Origin: an uncultured Acetatifactor sp.
Lineage (GTDB): Bacteria > Bacillota > Clostridia > Lachnospirales > Lachnospiraceae
Assembly (NCBI GenBank): GCA_934436245.1
Contig: CAKSAM010000001.1
Location: forward strand, 62,001-126,000
Reading direction: 5' to 3'
Length of the DNA: 64,000 nucleotides
Positions 56,488 to 64,000 of this stretch are shown in pieces. The translations under genes and the position numbers were made by a program. The notes under the pieces were generated by a model that was not told the origin of the DNA, made no database searches, and saw nothing but the letters and a program-made list of their open reading frames with translations. Position 1 is the stretch's first letter; every line of letters starts with the position of its first letter.

Positions 56488-57006
56488 CTATTGTTCCTCT
56501 GTGACTTCTCCATCCTCCGGGGCTTCCGTTTCTTCCGAAGTCCGCAGGGCAGTTTTGTCTTCCGCAGACTCCTCCGGCATCGCCTGGGGCACCGGGTCCG
56601 TTTCGTGGAACAATTTATTGCATAATTTATGGGTAATCGGCTGTAAAAATGCCGTTACTTTCATACATATAACATAAGTGAAAAAGAAAATCAGAGGATT
56701 CATCACTCCGGTCTTCATCATCACCAGCAGGAAAAAGATCAGCATCACGTATCGTAAGACGTATGCACGGATGATCATTTTCGTTGCGGTCTTCTCGGGC
56801 TGATCCAATGCCCGGTCCAGAGAACGGTACATATGATATGTGGAAACAAGTGCCAGCAAAATACCGAACCACAGGCTTTTGGCATACATTGCCTCATCCT
56901 TTACAAGGAAAGCCCCTATGATCTGTGCCAGCACTCCCAGGAACAGGATCCCCAGATCCATCTCCAAAACCGTTCTATTTATCTTTTTTAATGTGTTTAT
57001 CATCAT
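56488..57006 (-). CDS. atpI: ATP synthase subunit I-like membrane protein
   Basis: About 172 aa, four hydrophobic helices ('LGILFLGVLAQIIGAFLV', 'WFGILLALVSTYHMYRSLD', 'YVMLIFFLLVMMKTGVM', 'LIFFFTYVICMKVTAFLQ') and an acidic C-terminal tail. AtpI-type proteins help assemble the c-ring. The start is uncertain: the frame is open to 57042 and several ATGs lie within the overlapping atpZ gene, none with a strong ribosome site; 57006 is a compromise. Confidence 0.8.
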   Translation of the reverse strand: MMINTLKKINRTVLEMDLGILFLGVLAQIIGAFLVKDEAMYAKSLWFGILLALVSTYHMYRSLDRALDQPEKTATKMIIRAYVLRYVMLIFFLLVMMKTGVMNPLIFFFTYVICMKVTAFLQPITHKLCNKLFHETDPVPQAMPEESAEDKTALRTSEETEAPEDGEVTEEQ

Positions 57007-57235
57007 TGTCTTCATATATTGCTCTGGCCATACGGTATACATTCTGCCCTCCGGCTATCGCTCCCATACAGAAAAGCAGGATCATCCAGAAGTTTGTTCC
57101 AAAATGCTTATCCAGCCAGACCCCTGCCGCTGACATCAGACAGATTGGCACTAACATATTGATACCAAATTGCAGGATCAATGCAACCGCACGAAATACC
57201 TGCCTGTCGTAGGGTTTCTTTTTTCTTGACACCAT
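56975..57235 (-). CDS. atpZ: AtpZ/AtpI-type small membrane protein
   Basis: An 86-aa protein with two membrane helices ('ALILQFGINMLVPICLMSAA' and 'FWMILLFCMGAIAGGQNVYR') and the linker 'GVWLDKHFGTN', as in AtpZ (DUF/PF09527 type). In alkaliphiles AtpZ with AtpI affects Mg2+ or Ca2+ transport and assembly. First gene of the ATP synthase operon; GGGAGGAAATGG precedes the start, and the following GTG is an alternative. Confidence 0.85.
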   Translation of the reverse strand: MVSRKKKPYDRQVFRAVALILQFGINMLVPICLMSAAGVWLDKHFGTNFWMILLFCMGAIAGGQNVYRMARAIYEDNDDKHIKKDK

Positions 57236-57321
57236 TTCCTCCCTATGTTGATTTCTGCTCTGTTTTTCAGTCTTTGTACAATTTTTAGAATATTATCTTC
57301 TTTCAGGGCAAACCTATAGTC

Positions 57322-57350
57322 ATTATAGCGAAATCTTTACATGATGTCCA
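57322..57350 (-). promoter_or_regulatory. Promoter of the ATP synthase operon
   Basis: On the minus strand TGGACA (57350-57345), a 17-bp spacer and TATAAT (57327-57322), about 85 bases before atpZ. Confidence 0.7.
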
Positions 57351-57404
57351 GTAAAATCACCCTGTGAAAATGGTAAAAAAACTATAAAATCCTGTCAAAA
57401 AAGA

Positions 57405-57433
57405 TTGACTTGAAAAGTCCCCGGAAGTACTAT
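57405..57433 (+). promoter_or_regulatory. Promoter of the acetyltransferase-DUF402 pair
   Basis: TTGACT (57405-57410), a 17-bp spacer and TACTAT (57428-57433), about 55 bases before ATG 57488. This also rules out the longer in-frame start at 57410. Confidence 0.6.
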
Positions 57434-57487
57434 TTGAATAACTATTTCAGAATTTTCAACCTCTTAACAGAAAGAAGGATTACGCAA

Positions 57488-58048
57488 ATGCAGATTGCCG
57501 AAACCGGAAGCCAGCTGCGGATCCGTACCGCCACCCCGGAGGATGCTGCAAAGCTGGTTGCCATTTATGCCCCTTATGTGGAAAATACCTCTATTACCTT
57601 TGAGTACATCGTTCCTTCCGCAGAAGAATTTGCGGACCGGATCCGTCACACACTGACCCGTTATCCTTACCTTGTGGCTGAGCTGGACGGGGAGCCTGTC
57701 GGATACGCTTACGCATCTGCCTTCAAAAGCCGCGCCGCTTACAACTGGTCTGTGGAGACTTCCATCTATGTCAGCCGGGAACTTCGAAGCAGCGGTGTCG
57801 GCAGTCTGTTATACGAGAAGCTGGAGGAATACCTGACCGCACAGCACGTCTGCAATGTCTGTGCCTGCATCACCTACCCCAATCCTCCCAGTATTTCATT
57901 CCATGAAAAACACGGTTACAAGATCGTGGCACATTTTCATGACTCCGGCTACAAGCAGGAAAAATGGCATGATATGATCTGGATGGAAAAGACGCTGTGT
58001 CCTCACACGGTCCCTCCGAAGCCTTTTATCCCGTTTCCGGAACTTTGA
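57488..58048 (+). CDS. GNAT N-acetyltransferase, phosphinothricin acetyltransferase-like
   Basis: A 186-aa acetyl-CoA-dependent acyltransferase. 'LRIRTATPEDAAKLVAIYAP' and 'ENTSITFEYIVPSAEEF' are typical of the PAT/YwnH branch; the acetyl-CoA loop is 'SRELRSSGVGSLLYEKLEEY', and 'SISFHEKHGYKIVAHFHDSG' is the conserved C-terminal region. The true substrate is probably an amino acid or analogue such as methionine sulfoximine. Start ATG 57488 follows AGAAGGA. Confidence 0.92.
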   Translation: MQIAETGSQLRIRTATPEDAAKLVAIYAPYVENTSITFEYIVPSAEEFADRIRHTLTRYPYLVAELDGEPVGYAYASAFKSRAAYNWSVETSIYVSRELRSSGVGSLLYEKLEEYLTAQHVCNVCACITYPNPPSISFHEKHGYKIVAHFHDSGYKQEKWHDMIWMEKTLCPHTVPPKPFIPFPEL

Positions 58049-58083
58049 CCATTGTAAAGCATACCTCACAAAGGAGAAATGTT

Positions 58084-58566
58084 ATGAGCAATGAACTTCA
58101 GATCTACCGTAAACGGCTGATTCCGGAAGAATGCATTTTATTAAAGGATGATATTATCATCGAGCATAACGAAGACTACATTCTGACCAAGTGGAAGACC
58201 CTGAACCCCAAGACCACGTTTTCCCACGGCTGTTCCTGCTATTATCTCAAGGAAGGTTTTAAGATCAGCAAGTTCTACCGCCATGACGGTTCCCTGCTGT
58301 ACTGGTACTGCGATATTGTGGAATATACTTTCCGGCCGGAAGATAATTCCCTGATCGTCACGGATCTATTGGCTGACATCATCCTCTATCCCGATGGCAG
58401 AATGCATGTCGTGGATCTGGACGAGCTGGCAGAAGCTCTGGAAAAGGGACTGATCTCCCAGGCTCAGATGAGTGCCTGCCTGCGGCAGCTGAACAATCTG
58501 ATCACCATCATTTACCGGGATAAATTCGACAGGCTGCAGAATCCATTAGAGCGAAGCGGACTGTAG
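58084..58566 (+). CDS. DUF402 protein, nucleoside phosphatase-like
   Basis: A 160-aa protein. 'YWYCDIVEYTFRPEDNSLIV' followed by 'TDLLADIILYPDGRMHVVDL' carries the Asp/Glu cluster of DUF402 proteins, whose characterised members hydrolyse nucleoside di- and triphosphates with metal ions. The start follows AAAGGAG. It lies 35 bases after the acetyltransferase gene and is probably cotranscribed. Confidence 0.85.
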   Translation: MSNELQIYRKRLIPEECILLKDDIIIEHNEDYILTKWKTLNPKTTFSHGCSCYYLKEGFKISKFYRHDGSLLYWYCDIVEYTFRPEDNSLIVTDLLADIILYPDGRMHVVDLDELAEALEKGLISQAQMSACLRQLNNLITIIYRDKFDRLQNPLERSGL

Positions 58567-58607
58567 GCACAGTGCTTACTTTTTGCTCATGTGTTTACTT
58601 CGTAAAA

Positions 58608-58666
58608 TAAATGAGAGCATAAGCTCTTACGGACACAAGTGTCCGACGAGCCTATGCTCTCATTTA
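58608..58666. terminator. Three-part stem-loop between convergent genes
   Basis: TAAATGAGAGCATA (58608-58621) and TATGCTCTCATTTA (58653-58666) form a perfect 14-bp outer stem. GCTC/GAGC and GGACAC/GTGTCC (58631-58644) extend it inward. It probably terminates the DUF402 gene and the opposing GGDEF pseudogene, although the T-run is short. Confidence 0.65.
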
Positions 58667-59624
58667 CTCATCTCCGAACAGTGCAAGATACTTCTCATCT
58701 GCAAAAATCCCTCTCCCATCCGGTACTTCTACCATATAATTACCATTCCGGCATACCAGGTGTGCCCCTGCTTCTGAATAGATTGTAATCCCGTCCAGAT
58801 CAAACAGACTGCGGATCTGCTGCAGGCGTTCTTCCTTTTTCACGATAGAATCCACTCCGGATGCACACAGCCCCGTGATCATTTTTGTGATGACTTCCCT
58901 CTTTTTCTCCTTCGATACCGCATATGCCATGGCCATATTCTGCATATCGTCGGATTCCAGCTTGCCATGCAGTCTCTCTTCGTAGATGATATGACGGTTC
59001 TTGCCCTTTTCCTTGGCAAGATAGAGGGCCTTATCGGCTTTCCGCATCAGTTCCTCGTATTCGTTTCCGTCCACAGGATACTCCGATACACCGATAGAAG
59101 CCGTCACATGAGTCTTGGGATCAAATGCCAGAGCAAGTTCCTTTGCAATCGTCTTCAAAAGTGTCTTCAGCTGTTCTCTGGTTTCCACCTTCTCCAACAG
59201 GATCACATACTCGTCTCCGCCGAATCGTCCGATCACGCCCCTCTGTCCCACCAGCACCTGCATGATCTCCGCCACTTTGCGGATAACCTGATCGCCGAAG
59301 ATATGTCCGTAGGTGTCATTAATGTGCTTGAAATCGTCAATATCTATGATCACCAGCCAGCGGACCTGACCGTCCTTCCAGATCATGAATATCAGAAATG
59401 GTGATCTGATACAGCGGAATTCCGTTCTCCGTCTGTTCACTCGTTTCCATGCGCAGATACACATTCCTTACGCTATCCTTCAGGTTGTGAAGTACTGTGA
59501 GCAGTTCCAGTGTTTGGAATGGATCCGCCTCCACTGCTTTTTTCAACAGCTCCCCGTCTTCCGGCAGAAGCAGTTCACTTACCGGCCGGAAGACGGGAAG
59601 CTGTTGATTTTCATAGATTTTCAC
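58664..59624 (-). pseudogene. Decayed GGDEF-domain gene (frameshift and internal deletion)
   Basis: The upstream part (59624-59337) reads in one frame as a PAS-like region ('YENQQLPVFRPVSELLLPED' to 'PLYQITISDIHDLEG'). The downstream part continues in another frame with 'WLVIIDIDDFKHINDTYGHI' and the intact motif 'GRFGGDEYVILLEKV'. The frame change falls near 59370-59350. The segment that should lie between, including the D-x-L-T-G-L-x-N-R motif and about 40 residues, is absent, so this is a deletion rather than a sequencing slip. A further 150-residue C-terminal region is present. No functional cyclase is expected. Confidence 0.78.
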
Positions 59625-59629
59625 TTTCG

Positions 59630-60793
59630 TTAGTAAAATACATGTCCACCAATATTAATACCGGTGAGTCCTTCCACCGGAGTGCGGAAATATACACAAT
59701 TTCCGACATTGGTCACGCCTGACATAGCCTCATCCGCCGCCTGATAACAACGGCTGGTAGCTTTATTGGCTGCCAGAGCCAGTTCCAGTCTGCCGCTGGC
59801 CACCGGGGAAAACTGCTTGTTCTGATAGATCACACCTACCACCGTGTTGGGATAGACCGAGCTTCTGACACGATTGATTACCACACTGGCCACTGCCAGC
59901 TGACCGTCATAGGGTTCTCCTCCCGCCTCGCAATAGATCAGATTTGCCAATAGGTATCGGTCGCCCTCTTCAAAAGAAATATCTGAGATATCCCGCCAGG
60001 TAGCGTTGGCTGCCTTCTGGGACATTGCGATCTCTTCGGCAAGCTTTTTTCTGAGGGTTTCCAGATTATCCTCTTTTTTCTTGATTTCCTGTTCATACGC
60101 CAGAGCTCTCTGCTCAGCTTCCGAAATATCTCCCGCATACTGTGCAATGCTGTTGGAGGTCTGGCTGATCAGACCGGAGACCTTGCTTTTTTCTGCTTCT
60201 GCTGCCAATTTCAGACTATCGAGTTCTGCTTTTTCCGTTTGAAGTCGTGCTTCTTCCTCTTCAATCAACTGACGGTTCTCTTCAAATTCCTTCAGTTTCT
60301 TCTGATCGTAAGCGGCAATCCGTTCAAAAAAATCCGCAGCATTCAGAAGCTTGTCAAAGCTCTGTGCAGTCAGGAGAGCATTGATATAGCTGGTCTCATT
60401 CCGTTCATACATGTCTCTTACGCGAATTATCATGCATTCATACTGCCACTCTTCGGTAGCCTTCGCTTCCTCCAGGCTGGCCTGGGTATCTGCGATCTCC
60501 TGCTCCTTATCCGCGATCTGCTGTTCCAGATCCGCCAGATTATTGCTGACCTCCGTCAATTGACCGTTCAGATTATTCAGTTGTCCCTTGAGGGAATTCT
60601 GCTCTCCCTTCAGGTTCTCCAGATTATCGTTTTCCTGGTTCAACTGGTTCTGCAGTTCATTTTTCTCCCGCTGTTCCTGCTGAATCTGCTGCCAGGTACT
60701 GCTGGTAGCTTCTACTTTGATGTCTTCTGAAGAAAATGCTCCTGCAAGGATCACCGCTGCAAGCAGTACAGCTGTCTTCTGTAGGCGCTTCAA
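59630..60793 (-). CDS. Cell wall hydrolase with coiled coil and SleB domain
   Basis: A 387-aa secreted protein. The start is TTG 60793, nine bases after AAAGGAG. A signal peptide ('TAVLLAAVILAGAFSSE') is followed by a long PcsB-like coiled coil (about residues 35-265, e.g. 'LNQENDNLENLKGEQNSLKG'). The C-terminal SleB/hydrolase_2 domain has 'LLANLIYCEAGGEPYDGQLA' with the catalytic Glu, and 'VASVVINRVRSSVYPNTVVG'. It probably cleaves peptidoglycan glycan strands as a lytic enzyme in growth, division or germination. Confidence 0.92.
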   Translation of the reverse strand: MKRLQKTAVLLAAVILAGAFSSEDIKVEATSSTWQQIQQEQREKNELQNQLNQENDNLENLKGEQNSLKGQLNNLNGQLTEVSNNLADLEQQIADKEQEIADTQASLEEAKATEEWQYECMIIRVRDMYERNETSYINALLTAQSFDKLLNAADFFERIAAYDQKKLKEFEENRQLIEEEEARLQTEKAELDSLKLAAEAEKSKVSGLISQTSNSIAQYAGDISEAEQRALAYEQEIKKKEDNLETLRKKLAEEIAMSQKAANATWRDISDISFEEGDRYLLANLIYCEAGGEPYDGQLAVASVVINRVRSSVYPNTVVGVIYQNKQFSPVASGRLELALAANKATSRCYQAADEAMSGVTNVGNCVYFRTPVEGLTGINIGGHVFY

Positions 60794-60819
60794 CCGTTTG
60801 TACTCCTTTGATCTGTCGT

Positions 60820-61311
60820 TCAGACCTCGATATGTATCGTACGTCCTGTTTTACTGTAGGGAACGCACTTCACTCCTGCGGCATCAAACATCCGCCTGGC
60901 TGCCCGGTTGGAGGGTGTTCCCCGATATTTGTCGCTGTCATATACCACGGTATGGATCCCTGCCTGAATGATGGCTTTCGCACACTCATTGCAGGGGAAA
61001 AGGGACACATACAGTTTTGTACCCTCTAAGGATCCTCCGCGGTAATTCAAAATTGCATTCAGTTCACTATGTGTCACAAAGGGATATTTTGTCAGATTAC
61101 TATCCTTGTCATTCTCCCTCTCCCAGGGAAACTCATCATCGGAACAACCCTTGGGGAACCCATTGTATCCCATAGACAGAATCTTATTGTCCGGGCTGAC
61201 AATGCAGGCTCCCACCTGGGTATTCGGATCCTTGGACCGCATCCCCGACAGGTGGGCTACCCCCATGAAATATTCATCCCAACTGATATAGTCACTGCGC
61301 TTGGCACTCAT
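60820..61311 (-). CDS. comEB: Deoxycytidylate (dCMP) deaminase family protein
   Basis: A 163-aa zinc deaminase. Zinc and catalytic residues are His and Glu in '[13 protein letters not shown]' and the Cys pair in '[15 protein letters not shown]'. '[20 protein letters not shown]' followed by 'GYNGFPKG' is typical of ComEB/dCMP deaminases, which supply dUMP for thymidylate. The gap to upp is 11 bases, so they are cotranscribed. Confidence 0.94.
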   Translation of the reverse strand: MSAKRSDYISWDEYFMGVAHLSGMRSKDPNTQVGACIVSPDNKILSMGYNGFPKGCSDDEFPWERENDKDSNLTKYPFVTHSELNAILNYRGGSLEGTKLYVSLFPCNECAKAIIQAGIHTVVYDSDKYRGTPSNRAARRMFDAAGVKCVPYSKTGRTIHIEV

Positions 61312-61322
61312 TGGTGTCTCCT

Positions 61323-61952
61323 TTATTTAGTACCGAAAATACGGTCTCCAGCATCTCCCAGTCCGGGAACGATATATCCGTGGTCATTCAGCTTCTGGTC
61401 CATTGCACCGATATAGATATCCACATCGGGGTGTGCTTCCTGCATCGCTTTTACGCCTTCGGGTGCTGCGATAATGCACAGCAGACGGATGCTCTTGCAG
61501 CCCTTGTCCTTCAACAGCTGGATGGCTGCGATGGAAGAACCACCGGTGGCCAGCATGGGATCTACGACGAACACCTCACGTTCTGCGCAATCTGCGGGCA
61601 GCTTGCAGTAATATTCTACGGGCTTTAAGGTCTCCGGATCACGGTACAGTCCGATATGTCCTACCTTTGCAGCCGGGATCAGGGAGAGCATTCCGTCTAC
61701 CATACCAAGGCCTGCGCGCAGGATGGGTACCAGTGCCAGCTTTTTACCCTTTAACTGTTTTACGGTAGTCTTGCAGATGGGAGTCTCGATCTCTACTTCT
61801 TCCAGCTTCAGATCCTTGGTAGCTTCATAGCCGATCAGCATGGCGATCTCGCTGATGTTCTGTCTGAAATCCTTGGTTCCTGTTTCCTTTCTGCGGATGA
61901 TTCCGATCTTCTGCTCAATTAAGGGATGATCCATAACTACTACTTTTGACAT
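61323..61952 (-). CDS. upp: Uracil phosphoribosyltransferase
   Basis: A 209-aa salvage enzyme forming UMP from uracil and PRPP. The PRPP site is '[20 protein letters not shown]'; the uracil site is in '[20 protein letters not shown]'. Normal length. Confidence 0.97.
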
Positions 61953-62030
61953 ATTGTTGTCCTCCTGTACTTTGAATATATTTTGGATTATATTTTGGAT
62001 AATGTAATTTTGCTGCAGTTACCGGCCGGT

Positions 62031-62462
62031 TCAGAACTCTTCGATCAGATTGATTCTGCGGCTGTGTCGCTCTTCTCCGGAAAAAGGAGTCTTTAAAAAG
62101 GTCTCTACGATCTCCAATGCCAGATTTTCACCTACGATGCCTGCCCCCATAGCCAGCATGTTTGCATCATTGTGTAATCTGGTCATTTTGGCTGAAAGAG
62201 GATCCGAGCAGAGTGCGCAACGGATTCCCTTTACCTTATTGGCAGAAATGCTGATGCCAATTCCGGTGGTACAGATCACAATTCCCTTTTCACAGGTACC
62301 GTCAGCCACAGCTTTTGCTGCTGCATGTCCGAATACCGGGTAATCGCAGCTTGCCTTGCTGTCGCATCCAAAATCCTGAAAAGGGATATTGTTCTCCTCT
62401 AAATATTTTTTAACTCTTTCTTTCAGATCATATCCACCATGATCACTTGCGATTGCTATCAT
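62031..62462 (-). CDS. rpiB: Ribose-5-phosphate isomerase B
   Basis: A 143-aa enzyme. 'IAIASDHGGYDLKERVKKYL' begins the protein; the catalytic Cys is Cys64 in 'GIVICTTGIGISISANKV', and 'HNDANMLAMGAGIVGENLAL' completes the active site. It interconverts ribulose and ribose 5-phosphates; some homologues act on allose or galactose phosphates. The operon position between tsaC and upp is common in Clostridia. Confidence 0.95.
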   Translation of the reverse strand: MIAIASDHGGYDLKERVKKYLEENNIPFQDFGCDSKASCDYPVFGHAAAKAVADGTCEKGIVICTTGIGISISANKVKGIRCALCSDPLSAKMTRLHNDANMLAMGAGIVGENLALEIVETFLKTPFSGEERHSRRINLIEEF

Positions 62463-62492
62463 TTTTTATTCTCCTTATATTGAAAATGATTT

Positions 62493-63557
62493 TTAAAGCT
62501 TTACAACCTTATGCCCCGCCGCTTTCAGCAGCCGGTTCATAATAGCCTGTCCGAAACCATCCGTGGAAAATCCCTCAGAATAGATTTTAGTGACACCTTC
62601 ATCATCAAATTCCCTCAGGATCGTATACAGATGTCTGGCAATGCTGTCTTCATCCCTGCGGCTGCCGACACTTTTTACCACATCTGCCGTATACCCGGAA
62701 AGCATTTCTTCCGTTCCGATAATACCGGTCTTCTCTCCTGCCGCATGATCCGCTGCGGCTTCCCGGTTGATATATTCTCTTACCTGTTCCGGTGCTCCCT
62801 CGACAATGGTAAGTTCTCCTTTCGGAGCATAATGCCTGTATTTCATTCCGGGAGCTTTCGGTGCCTGTCCACTGTCCGCTCTCAGGATGGTGGTATCTGT
62901 ATCCACGGTTCCCAGTACCGTACTCAGCTTCTCCTGCGTGATATATCCCGGACGGAGAATCTGGGGCGGTACCACTGTCAGATCTATGATGGTAGATTCC
63001 AGTCCGATCCCGACTTCTCCACCATCGATGATGGCATCAATCCGTCCCATCATGTCCTCCACAACATATTTTGCCACCGTTGGACTTGGTTTACCGGAGG
63101 TATTGGCACTGGGCGCTGCAATATACCCACCGCTGTATTCGATCAGCTTCTGCGCTGCCGGATGTGACGGCATACGGACTGCTACCGTATCCAGCCCACC
63201 CGTAGTCTCATACGGCACTTCTTCAGACTTCGGCAGGATCATGGTAAGCGGTCCCGGCCAGAAAGCATCGGCTATTTTCCGGGCTTCCTCCGGAACTTTC
63301 CGGGTGATTTTATAAATATCTTCAAACCGGAAGATGTGAACAATCAAAGGATTGTCAGACGGTCTGCCCTTTGCAGCATAAATTTTCTGGGAAGATGTCG
63401 GATTCAGAGCGTCTCCACCGAGTCCATATACTGTTTCGGTCGGAAATGCCACCAATCCTCCTTTTTTCAGGATTTCCCCTGCAGCGCGGAGCTTTACGTC
63501 ATCTTCCTCACTGACAGGATCTTCTCCCGGGTGAATTTTTATGATCTCAGTATCCAT
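62493..63557 (-). CDS. tsaC: Threonylcarbamoyl-AMP synthase, Sua5 type
   Basis: A 354-aa protein from ATG 63557 after AGAAGG; the frame continues to 63656 without a ribosome site and is truncated accordingly. The YrdC domain has 'GGLVAFPTETVYGLGGDALN', 'KGRPSDNPLIVHI' and 'YIAAPSANTSGKPSPT'. A linker 'PGMKYRHYAPKGELTI' leads to the C-terminal Sua5 domain. It makes the activated intermediate for t6A37 of tRNAs decoding ANN codons. Confidence 0.95.
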   Translation of the reverse strand: MDTEIIKIHPGEDPVSEEDDVKLRAAGEILKKGGLVAFPTETVYGLGGDALNPTSSQKIYAAKGRPSDNPLIVHIFRFEDIYKITRKVPEEARKIADAFWPGPLTMILPKSEEVPYETTGGLDTVAVRMPSHPAAQKLIEYSGGYIAAPSANTSGKPSPTVAKYVVEDMMGRIDAIIDGGEVGIGLESTIIDLTVVPPQILRPGYITQEKLSTVLGTVDTDTTILRADSGQAPKAPGMKYRHYAPKGELTIVEGAPEQVREYINREAAADHAAGEKTGIIGTEEMLSGYTADVVKSVGSRRDEDSIARHLYTILREFDDEGVTKIYSEGFSTDGFGQAIMNRLLKAAGHKVVKL

Positions 63558-63652
63558 ATCATTACCTTCTGTTATTCTAATGCATTTGGATATAGTATAG
63601 CATATCCCCGATGAAATGGAAATATAAATGCCAAAAATATTAGCCTTTGCCG

Positions 63653-64000
63653 TCACTCCACTTTTTCAGTTTTCATGCTGTTCATATACTGTAAAATACC
63701 TTTATGAATTGCCCATGCCACTCTGTCCTGATAGGAATCGTGACACAGCTTTTCCGCCTCCTCTGTGTTTGACAAAAATCCACATTCTACAATAACGATC
63801 GTACCTTTTGTTTTCTTCAAAAGGTAATAGCTGTCATTTGGTTTGATCTGTCGATGATTATCCTCATCCAGCTCTTTTTTTAACTGATTTTGAATCAGAA
63901 GCGCCAGTTTTTCCCCTTCGCTGCTTCCATTATAATAAAATACCTGCGCTCCGTGAACATACTCCTCCGGATAACTGTTCTGGTGGACGCTCACTGTCAG
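63653..64000 (-). CDS. cwlD: N-acetylmuramoyl-L-alanine amidase, CwlD-like (partial, runs off right edge)
   Basis: 116 codons are open to the window edge. The visible part is the C-terminal half of an Amidase_3 domain: the zinc/His region '(V)SVHQNSYPEEYVHGAQVFY', then 'NDSYYLLKKTKGTIVIVECG' with the catalytic Glu, and 'FLSNTEEAEKLC'. The internal ATG at 63994 is not the start. CwlD amidases make muramic-delta-lactam in spore cortex, fitting spoVT in this genome. The generic name is safer than the specific role because the N-terminus is not visible. Confidence 0.85.
   Translation of the reverse strand: MTVSVHQNSYPEEYVHGAQVFYYNGSSEGEKLALLIQNQLKKELDEDNHRQIKPNDSYYLLKKTKGTIVIVECGFLSNTEEAEKLCHDSYQDRVAWAIHKGILQYMNSMKTEKVE

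Overview
The window looks like chromosomal DNA of a spore-forming Firmicute of class Clostridia, most likely family Lachnospiraceae. This is inferred from gene content: spoVT, a CwlD-type amidase, a SleB-type hydrolase, an Ile T-box before ileS, a preQ1 leader before queT, strong AGGAGG ribosome sites, and the order tsaC-rpiB-upp-comEB near an F-ATP synthase operon. No rRNA, tRNA, CRISPR array, phage or transposase gene was seen. Both ends cut through genes: a Sel1-repeat protein on the left and a cwlD-like amidase on the right.

Region 1-10.3 kb is the most unusual part. Leftward from about 5.7 kb runs an operon: a 708-aa ECF sigma factor fused through a membrane segment to a large extracytoplasmic domain, a membrane NERD protein, a 59-aa one-helix membrane peptide, and a Sel1-repeat protein with 14 copies of a five-residue Gln-rich repeat. 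A small XRE regulator is divergent, with palindromic operators inside the promoters. Next door is a 1360-aa exported protein with about 28 Cys/Cys-x2-Cys/His repeats and a C-terminal CAP domain. The sigma gene and the CAP gene share a two-part promoter motif (AATAAAACC, 15 bp, GGTACTTAT) at almost the same distance from their start codons. I read this as an autoregulated, membrane-tethered sigma factor controlling a surface protein.

Region 10.4-19.2 kb: a GH53 galactanase lipoprotein with a LacI-type operator on its promoter, a 240-bp near-palindrome, glycogen phosphorylase, and T-box-controlled ileS. Region 19.2-25.5 kb: a four-gene operon in which every product has zinc ribbons (soluble triple ribbon, DUF4203-like, YccF, VWA), a divergent diguanylate cyclase, and spoVT. 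Region 25.7-38.1 kb: an NSS-family transporter, a heterodimeric ABC exporter, metF, a small alarmone synthetase, manA, a cellobiose/mannobiose 2-epimerase-like enzyme, a LacI regulator, a Nudix hydrolase and a KdgK-like sugar kinase.

Region 38.3-49.9 kb: a GT39-like membrane glycosyltransferase, a 34-aa ORF whose ribosome site is buried in a 17-bp hairpin, mfd, pth, a locus resembling a type I toxin (leader peptide, 43-aa membrane peptide, pairing transcript ends), preQ1-queT, a secreted C39-like protein lacking the usual His, a methyltransferase and a small conserved-looking protein. Region 49.9-57.4 kb: the complete F-ATP synthase operon atpZ-I-B-E-F-H-A-G-D-C, with a c subunit carrying the Na+-binding pattern. 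Region 57.4-64 kb: a GNAT acetyltransferase and DUF402 protein, a decayed GGDEF gene, a SleB-type hydrolase, comEB, upp, rpiB, tsaC and partial cwlD.
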